Part shown: piece by piece, positions 16,517 to 24,638 of the stretch
Layout: each line of letters begins with the position of its first letter
Position numbering within the stretch: the first letter of the stretch is position 1
Assembly: GCF_900104675.1 (NCBI RefSeq)
Contig: NZ_LT629944.1
Span: 372,001 to 436,000 of the forward strand
DNA from: Angelakisella massiliensis
Lineage (GTDB): Bacteria > Bacillota > Clostridia > Oscillospirales > Ruminococcaceae
DNA length: 64,000 bases
Direction of reading: 5' to 3'
The notes under the pieces: model-generated
Seen by the model: the letters and a program-made list of their open reading frames with translations, nothing else
The model's database searches: none
Told to the model about the DNA's origin: nothing
Program-made: the position numbers and the translations under genes

Positions 16517-17215
16517 ATGAAGACTATTGGACTCATCGGCGGTATGAGCTGGGAAAGCACCGTCACCTATTACAAGGTCATCAATGAAACCGTCAAAGAG
16601 AAGCTGGGAGGCCTTCATTCTGCCAAATGCCTGCTGTACAGTGTGGATTTTGAGGAAATAGAAGCCTGCCAGGCTCAGGGACAATGGGAGGAAAGCGGCA
16701 TCATCCTCACCCAGGCAGCACAGGCTCTGGAGCGGGCGGGAGCAGATTTTCTCGTCATCTGCACCAACACCATGCATAAGGTCGCCCCACAGATTCAGCG
16801 GGACGTTTCCATTCCTCTGCTGCATATCGCCAAAGCCACGGCCCGGCAGCTCCACCGGCAAGGCATCACTCGGGTAGGGCTGCTGGGTACCAGATACACG
16901 ATGGAGCAGGACTTCTACAAGGAAGTTCTCCGGCAGGAGGGCATCCAGGTGCTGATTCCCGGAGAAAAGGACCGCAATCTGGTCAATGATGTAATTTATC
17001 ATCAGCTTTGTCTGGGGATCATTTCTCCTCAGTCCAGGAAAGAGTATCTGCGGATCATTGGGGAACTGGCGGAGCAGGGAGCGCAGGGAGTTATTCTGGG
17101 CTGCACTGAAATCGGACTGCTGGTGAGCCAGGAAAACACTTCGGTTCCCCTTTTCGACACCACGCTGATTCACGGACGGCAGGCGGCTCTTTTTGCCATG
17201 GGAATGGAGGAGTAA
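16517..17215 (+). CDS. Aspartate/glutamate racemase family protein
   Basis: A 232-residue cofactor-independent amino acid racemase, closest in pattern to aspartate racemases (YgeA type). The start MKTIGLIGGMSWEST, the first catalytic Cys in ICTNTMHK and the second in LGCTEIGLL are all present, so it should be active. The frame extends upstream to 16472, but ATG 16517 has an AAAGGAGGGG site and gives the family start. It is alone between two convergent or divergent units, with its own promoter and terminator. D-aspartate for peptidoglycan cross-bridges is one possible use; the true substrate is not shown. Confidence 0.88.
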   Translation: MKTIGLIGGMSWESTVTYYKVINETVKEKLGGLHSAKCLLYSVDFEEIEACQAQGQWEESGIILTQAAQALERAGADFLVICTNTMHKVAPQIQRDVSIPLLHIAKATARQLHRQGITRVGLLGTRYTMEQDFYKEVLRQEGIQVLIPGEKDRNLVNDVIYHQLCLGIISPQSRKEYLRIIGELAEQGAQGVILGCTEIGLLVSQENTSVPLFDTTLIHGRQAALFAMGMEE

Positions 17216-17308
17216 GAGAACAGACGCCAAAGGGGCGGCCCTTTTCCATTTGTGTCCATAAAATCTGCAAAATCAAAGCCATCCCTTCAGCCGGTGGTTC
17301 AGTCTGTG

Positions 17309-17351
17309 AAGAAAACCGGGTTCATGCTCGAGGCATGAACCCGGTTTTCTT
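17309..17351. terminator. Bidirectional terminator between the racemase gene and potD
   Basis: A perfect 19-bp inverted repeat (17309-17327 with 17333-17351) around a 5-base loop, with A-rich and T-rich ends. It serves both convergent genes. Confidence 0.85.
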
Positions 17352-17418
17352 CAGCGGCGGGCCCTGCATGAATCAGGGCCCGCTGCTATATCAACAGATT
17401 CTTTTTTTCGGGTATTGC

Positions 17419-18492
17419 TCAGTTCTTCAGCTGAGTGAACACTTCGTCAAAATAGGTGACAGCCTCGCCCACATCGTTGAGGAATTCCGCCTTTGCCAGC
17501 TGCTCGTCAGAGACGTTGCAGGCAGGGTTATTCAGATAATCCTCTCCCAGCAGTTCCTTGGCAGCATCGTTGACACAGATATAGGGGAACGATTCCGCCA
17601 GGATCTTGCCGTTCTCAGGGCGAAGGACAAAGTCAATAAACAGCTCCGCCTCCCGCTTGTGCTGTGCTTCGGCGGTAATGGCAAAGCAGTCCAGAGACAG
17701 GGATACGTTCTCCTTCAGATCCACCATCACAATGTCGGGATTTTCCGCAATGGCCGCCGCGGCATCGCCGCCGTAGACAAAGCCGCCTGCCACCTCATTG
17801 GCGATGAGCATGGTCTTGGGGCTGTCGGAATCGAATGCCTTGATGTTGGGTTTGAGCTGTTCCAGCCATTCCAGGGTGCCGTAGATGGTATCCTTGTCGG
17901 TCTCATTGAAGCTCTTGCCGCTGCGGGACAGGGCAAAGCCGATAAGGCCCCGGCTGTCATCCATCACCACCAGATTGTTCTCAAAGGCGGGGTTGAGGAA
18001 ATCGTCCATGGAGGTGGGCATTTCCACACCCAGCTCTTCCAGCTTCTTCTGGTTGACCACAGCGGCAGTGATGGTGGCCATATAAGGAACGGTATACTGG
18101 TTGCCCTTGTCAAAATCCAGGTCCAGCATCTGAGGATTGATGTTCTGGAGATTGGGGATATTGTTCAGGTCCAGGGGCTGAATCAGGTTCTGGGCCACCA
18201 GGGCCTCCACAATAAAGTTGGTGGGAACGATCAGGTCATACTGGCTGGTACCGCCGGCGGTCAGCTTGGTCAGCAGCTCCTCATTGGAGGTAAAGGTGGA
18301 CTGAACCACCCGGATACCATATTCATCCTCAAAGGCGGTGAGGATTTCCTCCGGCATATACTCGGACCAGTTATACAGATACAGCTCTTTGGCGTAGCCG
18401 TCCTCGGTAACGCCGGAATCAGCGCTGCCGCAGCCGGACAGCATGGACAGGGCCAAAACGGCCGCAAGAATAGATGCAACAATTTTTTTCAA
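17419..18492 (-). CDS. potD: Spermidine/putrescine-binding lipoprotein
   Basis: A 357-residue substrate-binding lipoprotein for polyamines. It has a signal peptide with lipobox LSGC (Cys near residue 20), then the PotD start ELYLYNWSEYMPEEIL, YDLIVPTNF, and the conserved GGDAAAAIAENP region. The frame is open to 18624, but TTG 18492 has GGGAGGG eight bases upstream and gives a normal lipoprotein signal peptide. It is encoded on the opposite strand from potABC, with a P-II-like gene between, which is unusual; pot operons usually run potA-B-C-D together. Confidence 0.93.
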   Translation of the reverse strand: MKKIVASILAAVLALSMLSGCGSADSGVTEDGYAKELYLYNWSEYMPEEILTAFEDEYGIRVVQSTFTSNEELLTKLTAGGTSQYDLIVPTNFIVEALVAQNLIQPLDLNNIPNLQNINPQMLDLDFDKGNQYTVPYMATITAAVVNQKKLEELGVEMPTSMDDFLNPAFENNLVVMDDSRGLIGFALSRSGKSFNETDKDTIYGTLEWLEQLKPNIKAFDSDSPKTMLIANEVAGGFVYGGDAAAAIAENPDIVMVDLKENVSLSLDCFAITAEAQHKREAELFIDFVLRPENGKILAESFPYICVNDAAKELLGEDYLNNPACNVSDEQLAKAEFLNDVGEAVTYFDEVFTQLKN

Positions 18493-18754
18493 TACAAAAA
18501 CCCTCCCAAAAAATGATGAAAAACAGAGAAAAAGGCGGGCGGCCTTCCCATGGATATCTCTTTGGGAAGGCCCCGCGGCCTTTTCGGTATCATTATAATG
18601 GCAGGGGGGTGCCCCGTCAATCATTTGAGATTAAAAATATGCTTAAACTTTATCTCAAAAATCCGCAAATTTTGCACTTTTCTACAGAAAATCCGGCGAA
18701 AACCGTGAAAATCCAAATTGGCCGTCGGAATCCTTTAAAATATCTCAAAAATTG

Positions 18755-18783
18755 TTGACTTTGCTCCCATGCCATCCTATAAT
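18755..18783 (+). promoter_or_regulatory. Promoter for the P-II-like gene and potABC
   Basis: TTGACT (18755-18760), a 17-base spacer and TATAAT (18778-18783), about 100 bases before the P-II start codon. Confidence 0.8.
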
Positions 18784-18879
18784 GTACTCGTCAATCGCAC
18801 CGCGTTTTTTCCGCCCTGCCGGGGGGAGAATTCGCGGTCGTTTTTCCGATGCCCGGAAGGAAAAAGGAGGATACATAGG

Positions 18880-19218
18880 ATGAAAAAGCTGGAGATTATT
18901 ATTCGCCCGGAAAAACTGGAAACACTCAAGGCGATCCTGGTGAAAAACGAGTATAACGGCATGACCGTCACAGCGGCCATGGGCTGCGGCCATCAAAAGA
19001 CCCTGGCTGATAAATCGGAGCGGGAGACCATGGAGGTCAACCTGCTGCCCAAGATCCATGTGATGACAGTGGTTCTGGACGAGGACATGGAGGAGATCCT
19101 CACCGAGATTCATGAAAAGCTCTCCACCGGCAATGTGGGAGACGGTACCGTGTTCGTTTCCGAAGTTATCGACGTCATGCGCATCCGTACCGGAGAACGG
19201 GGACACAAGGTACTTTGA
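18880..19218 (+). CDS. P-II family nitrogen regulatory protein
   Basis: A 112-residue P-II signalling protein, the usual length. It starts MKKLEIIIRPEKLE, has NGMTVTAAMGCGHQK before the T-loop, NLLPK after it, and the nucleotide-binding B- and C-loop regions (STGNVGDGTVFV, RIRTGE). By alignment with enterobacterial GlnB the T-loop position of the uridylylated Tyr51 is Met, so regulation by uridylylation is unlikely; ATP/ADP and 2-oxoglutarate binding remain possible. It lies 103 bases before potA and shares its promoter, so its likely target is the polyamine transporter. The ATG has an AAAGGAGG site. Confidence 0.88.
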   Translation: MKKLEIIIRPEKLETLKAILVKNEYNGMTVTAAMGCGHQKTLADKSERETMEVNLLPKIHVMTVVLDEDMEEILTEIHEKLSTGNVGDGTVFVSEVIDVMRIRTGERGHKVL

Positions 19219-19321
19219 TCTTTTTTGTAAAGCGAGGCCTTCTCCCTGGAACCGAAGTGGAGAAAACTGCTTTTGAACCGGCTGTCCCGTAAAACAGCTG
19301 TTAATGGAAGGGGAATTGATC

Positions 19322-20488
19322 ATGGAAGAGAAAAAGGAGGTGCCCCCCGCCGGCGGTGGGGAGGAGCGCCCGGTCATTATTGAACTGAAGGACGTCTGCA
19401 AGTCTTTTGAGGACACCCGCGTGGTGCGCCATATGAATTTACAGGTACGGGAAGGGGAATTTCTCACCCTGCTGGGGCCTTCCGGGTGCGGTAAAACCAC
19501 CACCCTGCGGATGATTGCCGGATTTGAACAGCCCACCAGCGGCCAGCTGCTCATTGAGGGGCAGGATATGAAGGGCAAGGCTCCTTATGAGCGGAACGTC
19601 AACACGGTGTTCCAGAATTACGCCCTGTTTCCTCATATGACGGTGTTTGACAACATCGCTTTCGGTCTGGTGGAAAAAAAGGTGAGCAAAAAGGAGATCC
19701 GCGCCAGGGTGGAGGAGATGCTCCGCCTGGTACAGCTCCAGGGCTTCGGCGACCGGATGCCCTCCCAGCTTTCCGGCGGCCAGAAGCAGCGGGTTGCCAT
19801 CGCGCGGGCCCTGGTGAACAACCCCAAGGTACTGCTGCTGGACGAGCCTCTGGGAGCTTTGGACCTGAAGCTGCGCAAGCAGATGCAGACGGAGCTCAAA
19901 CACCTGCAAAAAAGCCTGGGTATCACCTTCATCTATGTCACCCACGACCAGGAGGAAGCTCTCACCATGAGCGACCGCATCGCTGTTATGAACGAAGGTG
20001 TGCTGGAGCAGGCGGACATTCCCTCCCGGATCTATGAACATCCGGTGAGCAAGTTTGTAGCTGAGTTCATCGGGGAAACCAACATCATCGAGGCCTATCT
20101 GGACGCGGTGGACGGAGACTGCCTCCATGCCACCATGGAATGCGGCCATGCCACCATCTATGCCCCCGGCTTTGTGCTGGAGGAGATGGTTTACCTTTCT
20201 GTTCGGCCGGAGAATCTGAAATGCTCTCTGACACCGGTACCGGGCTTTGCGGTGCGGGGCATCGTGCGGGAGCACATCTATGTGGGCAATCTGATCAAAA
20301 CCATCATTGAGCTGCCCACCGGACAGATGCTGCGGATGCTTTCTCTCCCCTTCACTCCCCTGGCTCAGCTGGGTCAGCTGGTTTATGTCTACTGGGACAA
20401 GGACAAAGCAGTGCTGATGCATACCAAGGAGGAAAAGCTCTACAACCTCATCGAATCCGGTATGCTGGGAAAGGAGGAGGCCCTGTGA
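19322..20488 (+). CDS. potA: Spermidine/putrescine ABC transporter ATP-binding protein
   Basis: A 388-residue ATPase with about 20 extra N-terminal residues (a Glu/Pro/Gly-rich stretch) before the core. Walker A is [10 protein letters not shown]-loop [13 protein letters not shown], signature LSGGQKQR, Walker [12 protein letters not shown], and H-loop [11 protein letters not shown]-terminal TOBE/OB domain (about 280-370) matches PotA/MalK regulators. An ATG at 19304 is possible, but 19322 is better placed behind GGAAGGGG. The stop overlaps potB by four bases. It energises import through PotB and PotC with PotD. Confidence 0.94.
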   Translation: MEEKKEVPPAGGGEERPVIIELKDVCKSFEDTRVVRHMNLQVREGEFLTLLGPSGCGKTTTLRMIAGFEQPTSGQLLIEGQDMKGKAPYERNVNTVFQNYALFPHMTVFDNIAFGLVEKKVSKKEIRARVEEMLRLVQLQGFGDRMPSQLSGGQKQRVAIARALVNNPKVLLLDEPLGALDLKLRKQMQTELKHLQKSLGITFIYVTHDQEEALTMSDRIAVMNEGVLEQADIPSRIYEHPVSKFVAEFIGETNIIEAYLDAVDGDCLHATMECGHATIYAPGFVLEEMVYLSVRPENLKCSLTPVPGFAVRGIVREHIYVGNLIKTIIELPTGQMLRMLSLPFTPLAQLGQLVYVYWDKDKAVLMHTKEEKLYNLIESGMLGKEEAL

Positions 20489-21339
20489 AAACCTCCCTGA
20501 AGCAGCGGCTGCCGGCGCTGGTGATGGTGGGACCCATCGTAATATGGCTGGCGCTGTTTATTGTGATACCGCTGATTTATGTCTTTGCCATCAGCTTCAT
20601 GAACCGGGGGCTGTACAGCGGCGTGGTGATGGAGTTCACCCTTGATAACTATATCCAGCTGCTGGATCTGGAATATCTGAATATTTTCTGGAAGTCCATT
20701 CTGCTGGCTGTGGAAACCAGCGTCATCTGCCTGCTGCTGGGCTATCCTTTCGCCATGATCATGGCCCGGGCGGACAAACGGATGAAGCCGGCGATGATGC
20801 TGCTGATCATGCTGCCTTTCTGGACCAACTCCCTCATCCGCACCTACGGCTGGAACACCCTGCTGCGCAGCGAGGGCATCATCAACAATCTGCTGCTGCG
20901 GCTGGGGCTGATCCAGAAGCCTCTGGAACTGCTGTATACCGACGGTGCTGTGCTGCTGGGTATGGTATATACGCTGTTCCCCTTTATGGTACTGCCCCTG
21001 TACAGCTCCATTGAAAAGCTGGATCCCTCCCTGATGGAGGCGGCGGGAGATCTGGGGGCCCGCCGGGTACGTTCCTTTCTGCGGGTGATGCTGCCTCTGA
21101 CGGCGCCGGGCATTTTCGCTGGTACCATTCAGGTTTTCATCCCCACCCTGGGATACTTTTTCATCTCCGATATGATGGGCGGCGGCAAAACCATGTACAT
21201 CGGCAATCTCATCAAAAACCAGTTTCTCTCCGCCCGCAACTGGCCGTTGGGCGCGGCCCTGTCCATTCTGCTGATCCTGCTGACACTGCTGCTGATGAAG
21301 CTGTACAGCCGGGTGGGCAAAATGGAAGATATGGTTTGA
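20485..21339 (+). CDS. potB: Spermidine/putrescine ABC transporter permease
   Basis: A 284-residue inner permease with six predicted helices and the EAA loop that docks on the ATPase (MEAAGDLGARRVRSFLRVMLPL). The N-terminus is typical for PotB (LPALVMVGPIVIWLALFI). It starts with GTG in the overlap GTGA with the potA stop, with GGAGGAGG just upstream. It pairs with PotC to form the channel. Confidence 0.94.
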   Translation: MKTSLKQRLPALVMVGPIVIWLALFIVIPLIYVFAISFMNRGLYSGVVMEFTLDNYIQLLDLEYLNIFWKSILLAVETSVICLLLGYPFAMIMARADKRMKPAMMLLIMLPFWTNSLIRTYGWNTLLRSEGIINNLLLRLGLIQKPLELLYTDGAVLLGMVYTLFPFMVLPLYSSIEKLDPSLMEAAGDLGARRVRSFLRVMLPLTAPGIFAGTIQVFIPTLGYFFISDMMGGGKTMYIGNLIKNQFLSARNWPLGAALSILLILLTLLLMKLYSRVGKMEDMV

Positions 21340-21351
21340 GGAGGTGGGCTG

Positions 21352-22152
21352 ATGAAAAAGCATCAAAGACGCACCCTCTCGCCTGAAGCGGTCATTTATG
21401 CCTGCCTGATCTATCTGTTTTTGTATCTGCCTATCTTTGTGGTGGTGGCCTTTTCCTTCAACACCTCCAAGATGAACATCGTTTTTGAAGGCTTTACCTT
21501 TGAGTGGTACTGGAAGATGTTTGAGAACCGTTCCCTGATGGACGCTTTGAAAAACACCCTCATTGTCGCCGCCGCCAGCACCGGCCTTTCGGTAGTCATC
21601 GGCACCATTGCCGCGGTGGGAATGTACAAATTCCATTTCCGGATGAAGAACGTTGTCAACAACGCCCTCTATATCCCGGTGGTCATTCCGGAAATCGTCC
21701 TGGGTATCTCTCTGCTGGCCTTCTTCTCCCTGGTGGGAGTGCAGATGGGGATGGGAACGCTGATCATTTCCCATGTCACCTTTTCCCTGCCCTTTGTGGT
21801 CATCACCCTTCGTTCCCGGCTGGCAGGATACGACAAATCCATGGAGGAAGCGGCCATGGACCTGGGAGCCAACCAGTGGCGGACTTTTCGCCGGGTAACG
21901 CTGCCCATCCTGGCCCCCGGCATCATGTCCGGCGCGATGCTGGCACTGACCATGTCCCTGGACGATGTCATCGTCAGCTTCTTCACCACTGGTCCCAACA
22001 GCACCACCCTGCCCATTAAAATCTTCGGTATGGTGCGCAAGGGGGTATCTCCCGACGTCAATGCCCTTTCCACCCTGATGATTCTGGCAACCGTGCTGAT
22101 TCTCATCACTTCCAACATCATTGAAAGGCGGATGGAAAAGCGCAACGGCTGA
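21352..22152 (+). CDS. potC: Spermidine/putrescine ABC transporter permease
   Basis: A 266-residue permease, six predicted helices, with an EAA loop (MEEAAMDLGANQWRTFRRVTLP) and the PotC-typical SLDDVIVSFFTTGP segment. It follows potB by 12 bases behind a GAGGAGG site and is the last gene of the P-II-potABC transcript. Confidence 0.94.
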   Translation: MKKHQRRTLSPEAVIYACLIYLFLYLPIFVVVAFSFNTSKMNIVFEGFTFEWYWKMFENRSLMDALKNTLIVAAASTGLSVVIGTIAAVGMYKFHFRMKNVVNNALYIPVVIPEIVLGISLLAFFSLVGVQMGMGTLIISHVTFSLPFVVITLRSRLAGYDKSMEEAAMDLGANQWRTFRRVTLPILAPGIMSGAMLALTMSLDDVIVSFFTTGPNSTTLPIKIFGMVRKGVSPDVNALSTLMILATVLILITSNIIERRMEKRNG

Positions 22153-22203
22153 CCCGGCTTTTCTTATCTGCGGACTTTGCAGCCTTTTGGATTTTTCTTT
22201 GCT

Positions 22204-22235
22204 CCCTGGGGGATGGCCCAAAACCTTCCCCAGGG
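22204..22235 (+). terminator. Weak hairpin after potC
   Basis: An 8-bp GC-rich stem (CCCTGGGG with CCCCAGGG) with a 16-base loop, then a short T-containing tail. Probably the pot operon terminator, though the T-run is poor. Confidence 0.5.
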
Positions 22236-22407
22236 GGCATTTATTATGGAGAAAAATTATGGTACTGTTTTTTCCTTTTTTTAACTTTCTAAAGGAATGG
22301 CGCTTAAATACTGGCTTTTTCCTTTTATCAGAAGTTATAAAAAAGCTGTATGCAGTCAAAAAGAACCAGATTTCACAGAGAAGCCTGAAATATTAACATA
22401 TTTTTGA

Positions 22408-22436
22408 TTGAAAACAGTGGCATAATGTGTTATAAA
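22408..22436 (+). promoter_or_regulatory. Promoter of the GH25 muramidase gene
   Basis: TTGAAA (22408-22413), a 17-base spacer and TATAAA (22431-22436), in an AT-rich stretch 80 bases before the start codon. Confidence 0.65.
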
Positions 22437-22517
22437 AAATAATATTGGGATAATTTGTCGTTTTAAGGTTTTCTAATACCGGACGTGAATCGCTCCGGAG
22501 GAAGAGGAGGTAAGAGA

Positions 22518-23585
22518 GTGGGTAAAAATTGTTTTTCCAGAAAAAGCGCAGCAGTGGTTTGCGCTCTGGCAGTAGCTTTCAGCGCATTGGCTTCCGGCGC
22601 GTCCTCTCCGGTTTCCGGAGAACTGCTGCGACCGCTGAATTCCTATCAGCAGGACGGTTATATCCAAACAGAAGATCTGCTCACAGTAGCGGAAGATTAT
22701 ACAGGAGTTTCCGAAGACTTTCTGGATGCCATCTCCATGCGGGAAGATGTGTCGGTCAGCCGCCTGAAGAAGTATGCGCTGGAATATAATTTGCCCGCCA
22801 AATATCTTCAGCGCTTTATTGACGACAGCTTTGTATTCAAGATGGGCGATTCTTATGAGTACATTCCGGTGGATTACTCTCTGTCCACCCATTCTTATGA
22901 TTGGGACAACCTGTATACAGATCAGTGGGGTAAAGATTACATCGTAGACGGTGAATCTCATGCTCTGCGGATCATCGATGTCTCCTCCCATCAGGGAAAA
23001 ATCGACTGGGACGCTGTTGCGGCAGACGGCGTGGACGGCGTATTTGTGCGTTTGGGATACAGAGGCTATACCAAAGGCGCCCTGAATATGGACGATTACT
23101 TCTATCGGAACCTGGAAGGAGCCCAGGCCGCCGGGCTGGATGTGGGGGTTTATTTCTATTCCCAATCCATCAACAGCAAAGAAGCCCGTGAAGAAGCGGA
23201 ATTCGTTCTGGACGCTTTGGAGGGCTACGAGCTGCAGCTGCCGGTGGTTTATGACATCGAAGGAGCTCAAACCTCCGCCTATCGTACATACGGCGTGTCG
23301 GTCCAGACCAACACCAATATGGTCATGGCCTTCTGCGACACCATCTGGGAAGCGGGCTACGATACCATGTTCTATTCCTACACCAGCTTCCTGGCCAAAA
23401 ATCTGGATCTCTCTCAGCTCCAGGGGTACGACCTGTGGATGGCCCAGTATTATCCGGTTCCCTTCTGTCCCTATAACTTCCAGATCTGGCAGTATGATTA
23501 TCAGGCCCGGGTGGACGGCATCGACGCCCCGGTGGATATGAACCTGATGTTTACCGACTATGAGCCCAACTGGTGGAGCGTTTAA
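22518..23585 (+). CDS. Secreted GH25 muramidase (lysozyme)
   Basis: A 355-residue secreted cell-wall hydrolase. A signal peptide (about residues 1-32, ending near SALASGASS) is followed by about 120 residues of unknown fold and then a GH25 domain (about 150-350), opening with LRIIDVSSHQGKIDW and carrying the catalytic acidic pair in VVYDIEG, plus FYSYTSFL and the IWQYD motif near the end. GH25 enzymes cleave between MurNAc and GlcNAc. The frame is open to 22485, but GTG 22518 is placed behind GAGGAGG. There are no obvious wall-binding repeats, unless the N-terminal part has that role. Confidence 0.9.
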   Translation: MGKNCFSRKSAAVVCALAVAFSALASGASSPVSGELLRPLNSYQQDGYIQTEDLLTVAEDYTGVSEDFLDAISMREDVSVSRLKKYALEYNLPAKYLQRFIDDSFVFKMGDSYEYIPVDYSLSTHSYDWDNLYTDQWGKDYIVDGESHALRIIDVSSHQGKIDWDAVAADGVDGVFVRLGYRGYTKGALNMDDYFYRNLEGAQAAGLDVGVYFYSQSINSKEAREEAEFVLDALEGYELQLPVVYDIEGAQTSAYRTYGVSVQTNTNMVMAFCDTIWEAGYDTMFYSYTSFLAKNLDLSQLQGYDLWMAQYYPVPFCPYNFQIWQYDYQARVDGIDAPVDMNLMFTDYEPNWWSV

Positions 23586-23621
23586 GGCAAAAAATCATTT
23601 TAAAAAATAGCATACCTCGCC

Positions 23622-23669
23622 GAAAGAGGCGTTTCCCACAGACCATGTGTCTTGGGAGACGCCTCTTTC
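23622..23669. terminator. Terminator between the muramidase and AraC genes
   Basis: A perfect 17-bp inverted repeat (23622-23638 with 23653-23669) with T-rich ends; it can serve both convergent genes. Confidence 0.85.
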
Positions 23670-23730
23670 TTGTGATTGATATCAAATTTTCCCCAGCAAA
23701 TCTCTCAGCTGCTGTTTCTGTGCTTTTTCA

Positions 23731-24600
23731 TCACTTCTGCTTTTCCTTGGCCACCACCTGGCTGTCCTCGCTGCGCCAGGCCCGTGGAGAAACACCGTAC
23801 ACCTTTTTGAACACCTTGGAAAAGTGCAGCGGATTGGGATAACCCACCATCTGGGAGATCTGGGTAATGGGATAATCGGTGCCCCGCATCAGCTCCACCC
23901 CTTTGGACAGGCGGAACTGGGTGAGATACTCCTGGGGCGTATACCCCATCATCTGTTTGAACAGCCGTCCGAAATAGGTACGGTTGAGCCTGCAAACACC
24001 GGCGATCTCCTCCACCGTGATATCCCGCTGATAGTTTTGAGCAATATAATTGATGGCCTCCTGAATGTAAAAGCCCTTCTGGGACTGATTACGCAGCTCC
24101 CGCCGGGAGGAGGATGCCTGAATGAGCCCATCCAGCAGCAGGTAAAGATGGCCGATCAGATGCAGAGCGGAACTGTCCTTATGCTCGGATATGTAGCAGA
24201 TCTCCTGCTGTACCTGCTGATTGAGACGCTGGTTCTTGGGGCGGTAGATGGGGTTTGACAGATCCAGCCCCGCCAATTCCAGACGTTTTTTCGCCTGAAT
24301 GCCGTCAAACTCCACCCATGCATATTTCCAGGGGTCCTTTTCATCAGCCCAGTAGGTGTTGATCTGACCGGGGCAGATGAGAAATCCGCTGCCGGCGGTG
24401 AGATGATATTCCCGGTCCACCCGGTCCGGTCCGGCGGAACGGAGGGTCCCGCTGCCGGAAAGGACCAGATGGAACAGATAATGATTCCGAACAGCCGGCC
24501 CATAGGAATGAAGGGGTTCGCACTGCTCCCATCCATATTGGTACATGGTCAAATCCACAAAATTTTCATTGGGAAAAATGGAAAAGGAAAAATTATCCAT
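23731..24600 (-). CDS. AraC-family regulator of the alpha-galactoside locus
   Basis: A 289-residue regulator of the MsmR/RafR kind. The N-terminal cupin-like sugar-binding domain (about 30-140) is followed by the two helix-turn-helix motifs of the AraC domain (about 185-280: ITVEEIAGVCRLNRTYFGRLFK, then ITQISQMVGYPNPLHFSKVFKK). It is encoded directly after, and in the same direction as, the alpha-galactosidase and transporter genes, so it should activate them when an alpha-galactoside is present. The ATG has an AGGAGG site. Confidence 0.9.
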   Translation of the reverse strand: MDNFSFSIFPNENFVDLTMYQYGWEQCEPLHSYGPAVRNHYLFHLVLSGSGTLRSAGPDRVDREYHLTAGSGFLICPGQINTYWADEKDPWKYAWVEFDGIQAKKRLELAGLDLSNPIYRPKNQRLNQQVQQEICYISEHKDSSALHLIGHLYLLLDGLIQASSSRRELRNQSQKGFYIQEAINYIAQNYQRDITVEEIAGVCRLNRTYFGRLFKQMMGYTPQEYLTQFRLSKGVELMRGTDYPITQISQMVGYPNPLHFSKVFKKVYGVSPRAWRSEDSQVVAKEKQK

Positions 24601-24638
24601 ACCTGCCTCCTATCCGTCAGACCGGCCGGGCCTATACG

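Noticed and set aside
17335-18516. 393-codon plus-strand frame opposite potD
   Set aside because: PotD is well supported on the minus strand; this is its antisense.
20440-22359. 639-codon minus-strand frame opposite potB and potC
   Set aside because: His/Gln-rich antisense composition; both permeases are clear on the plus strand.
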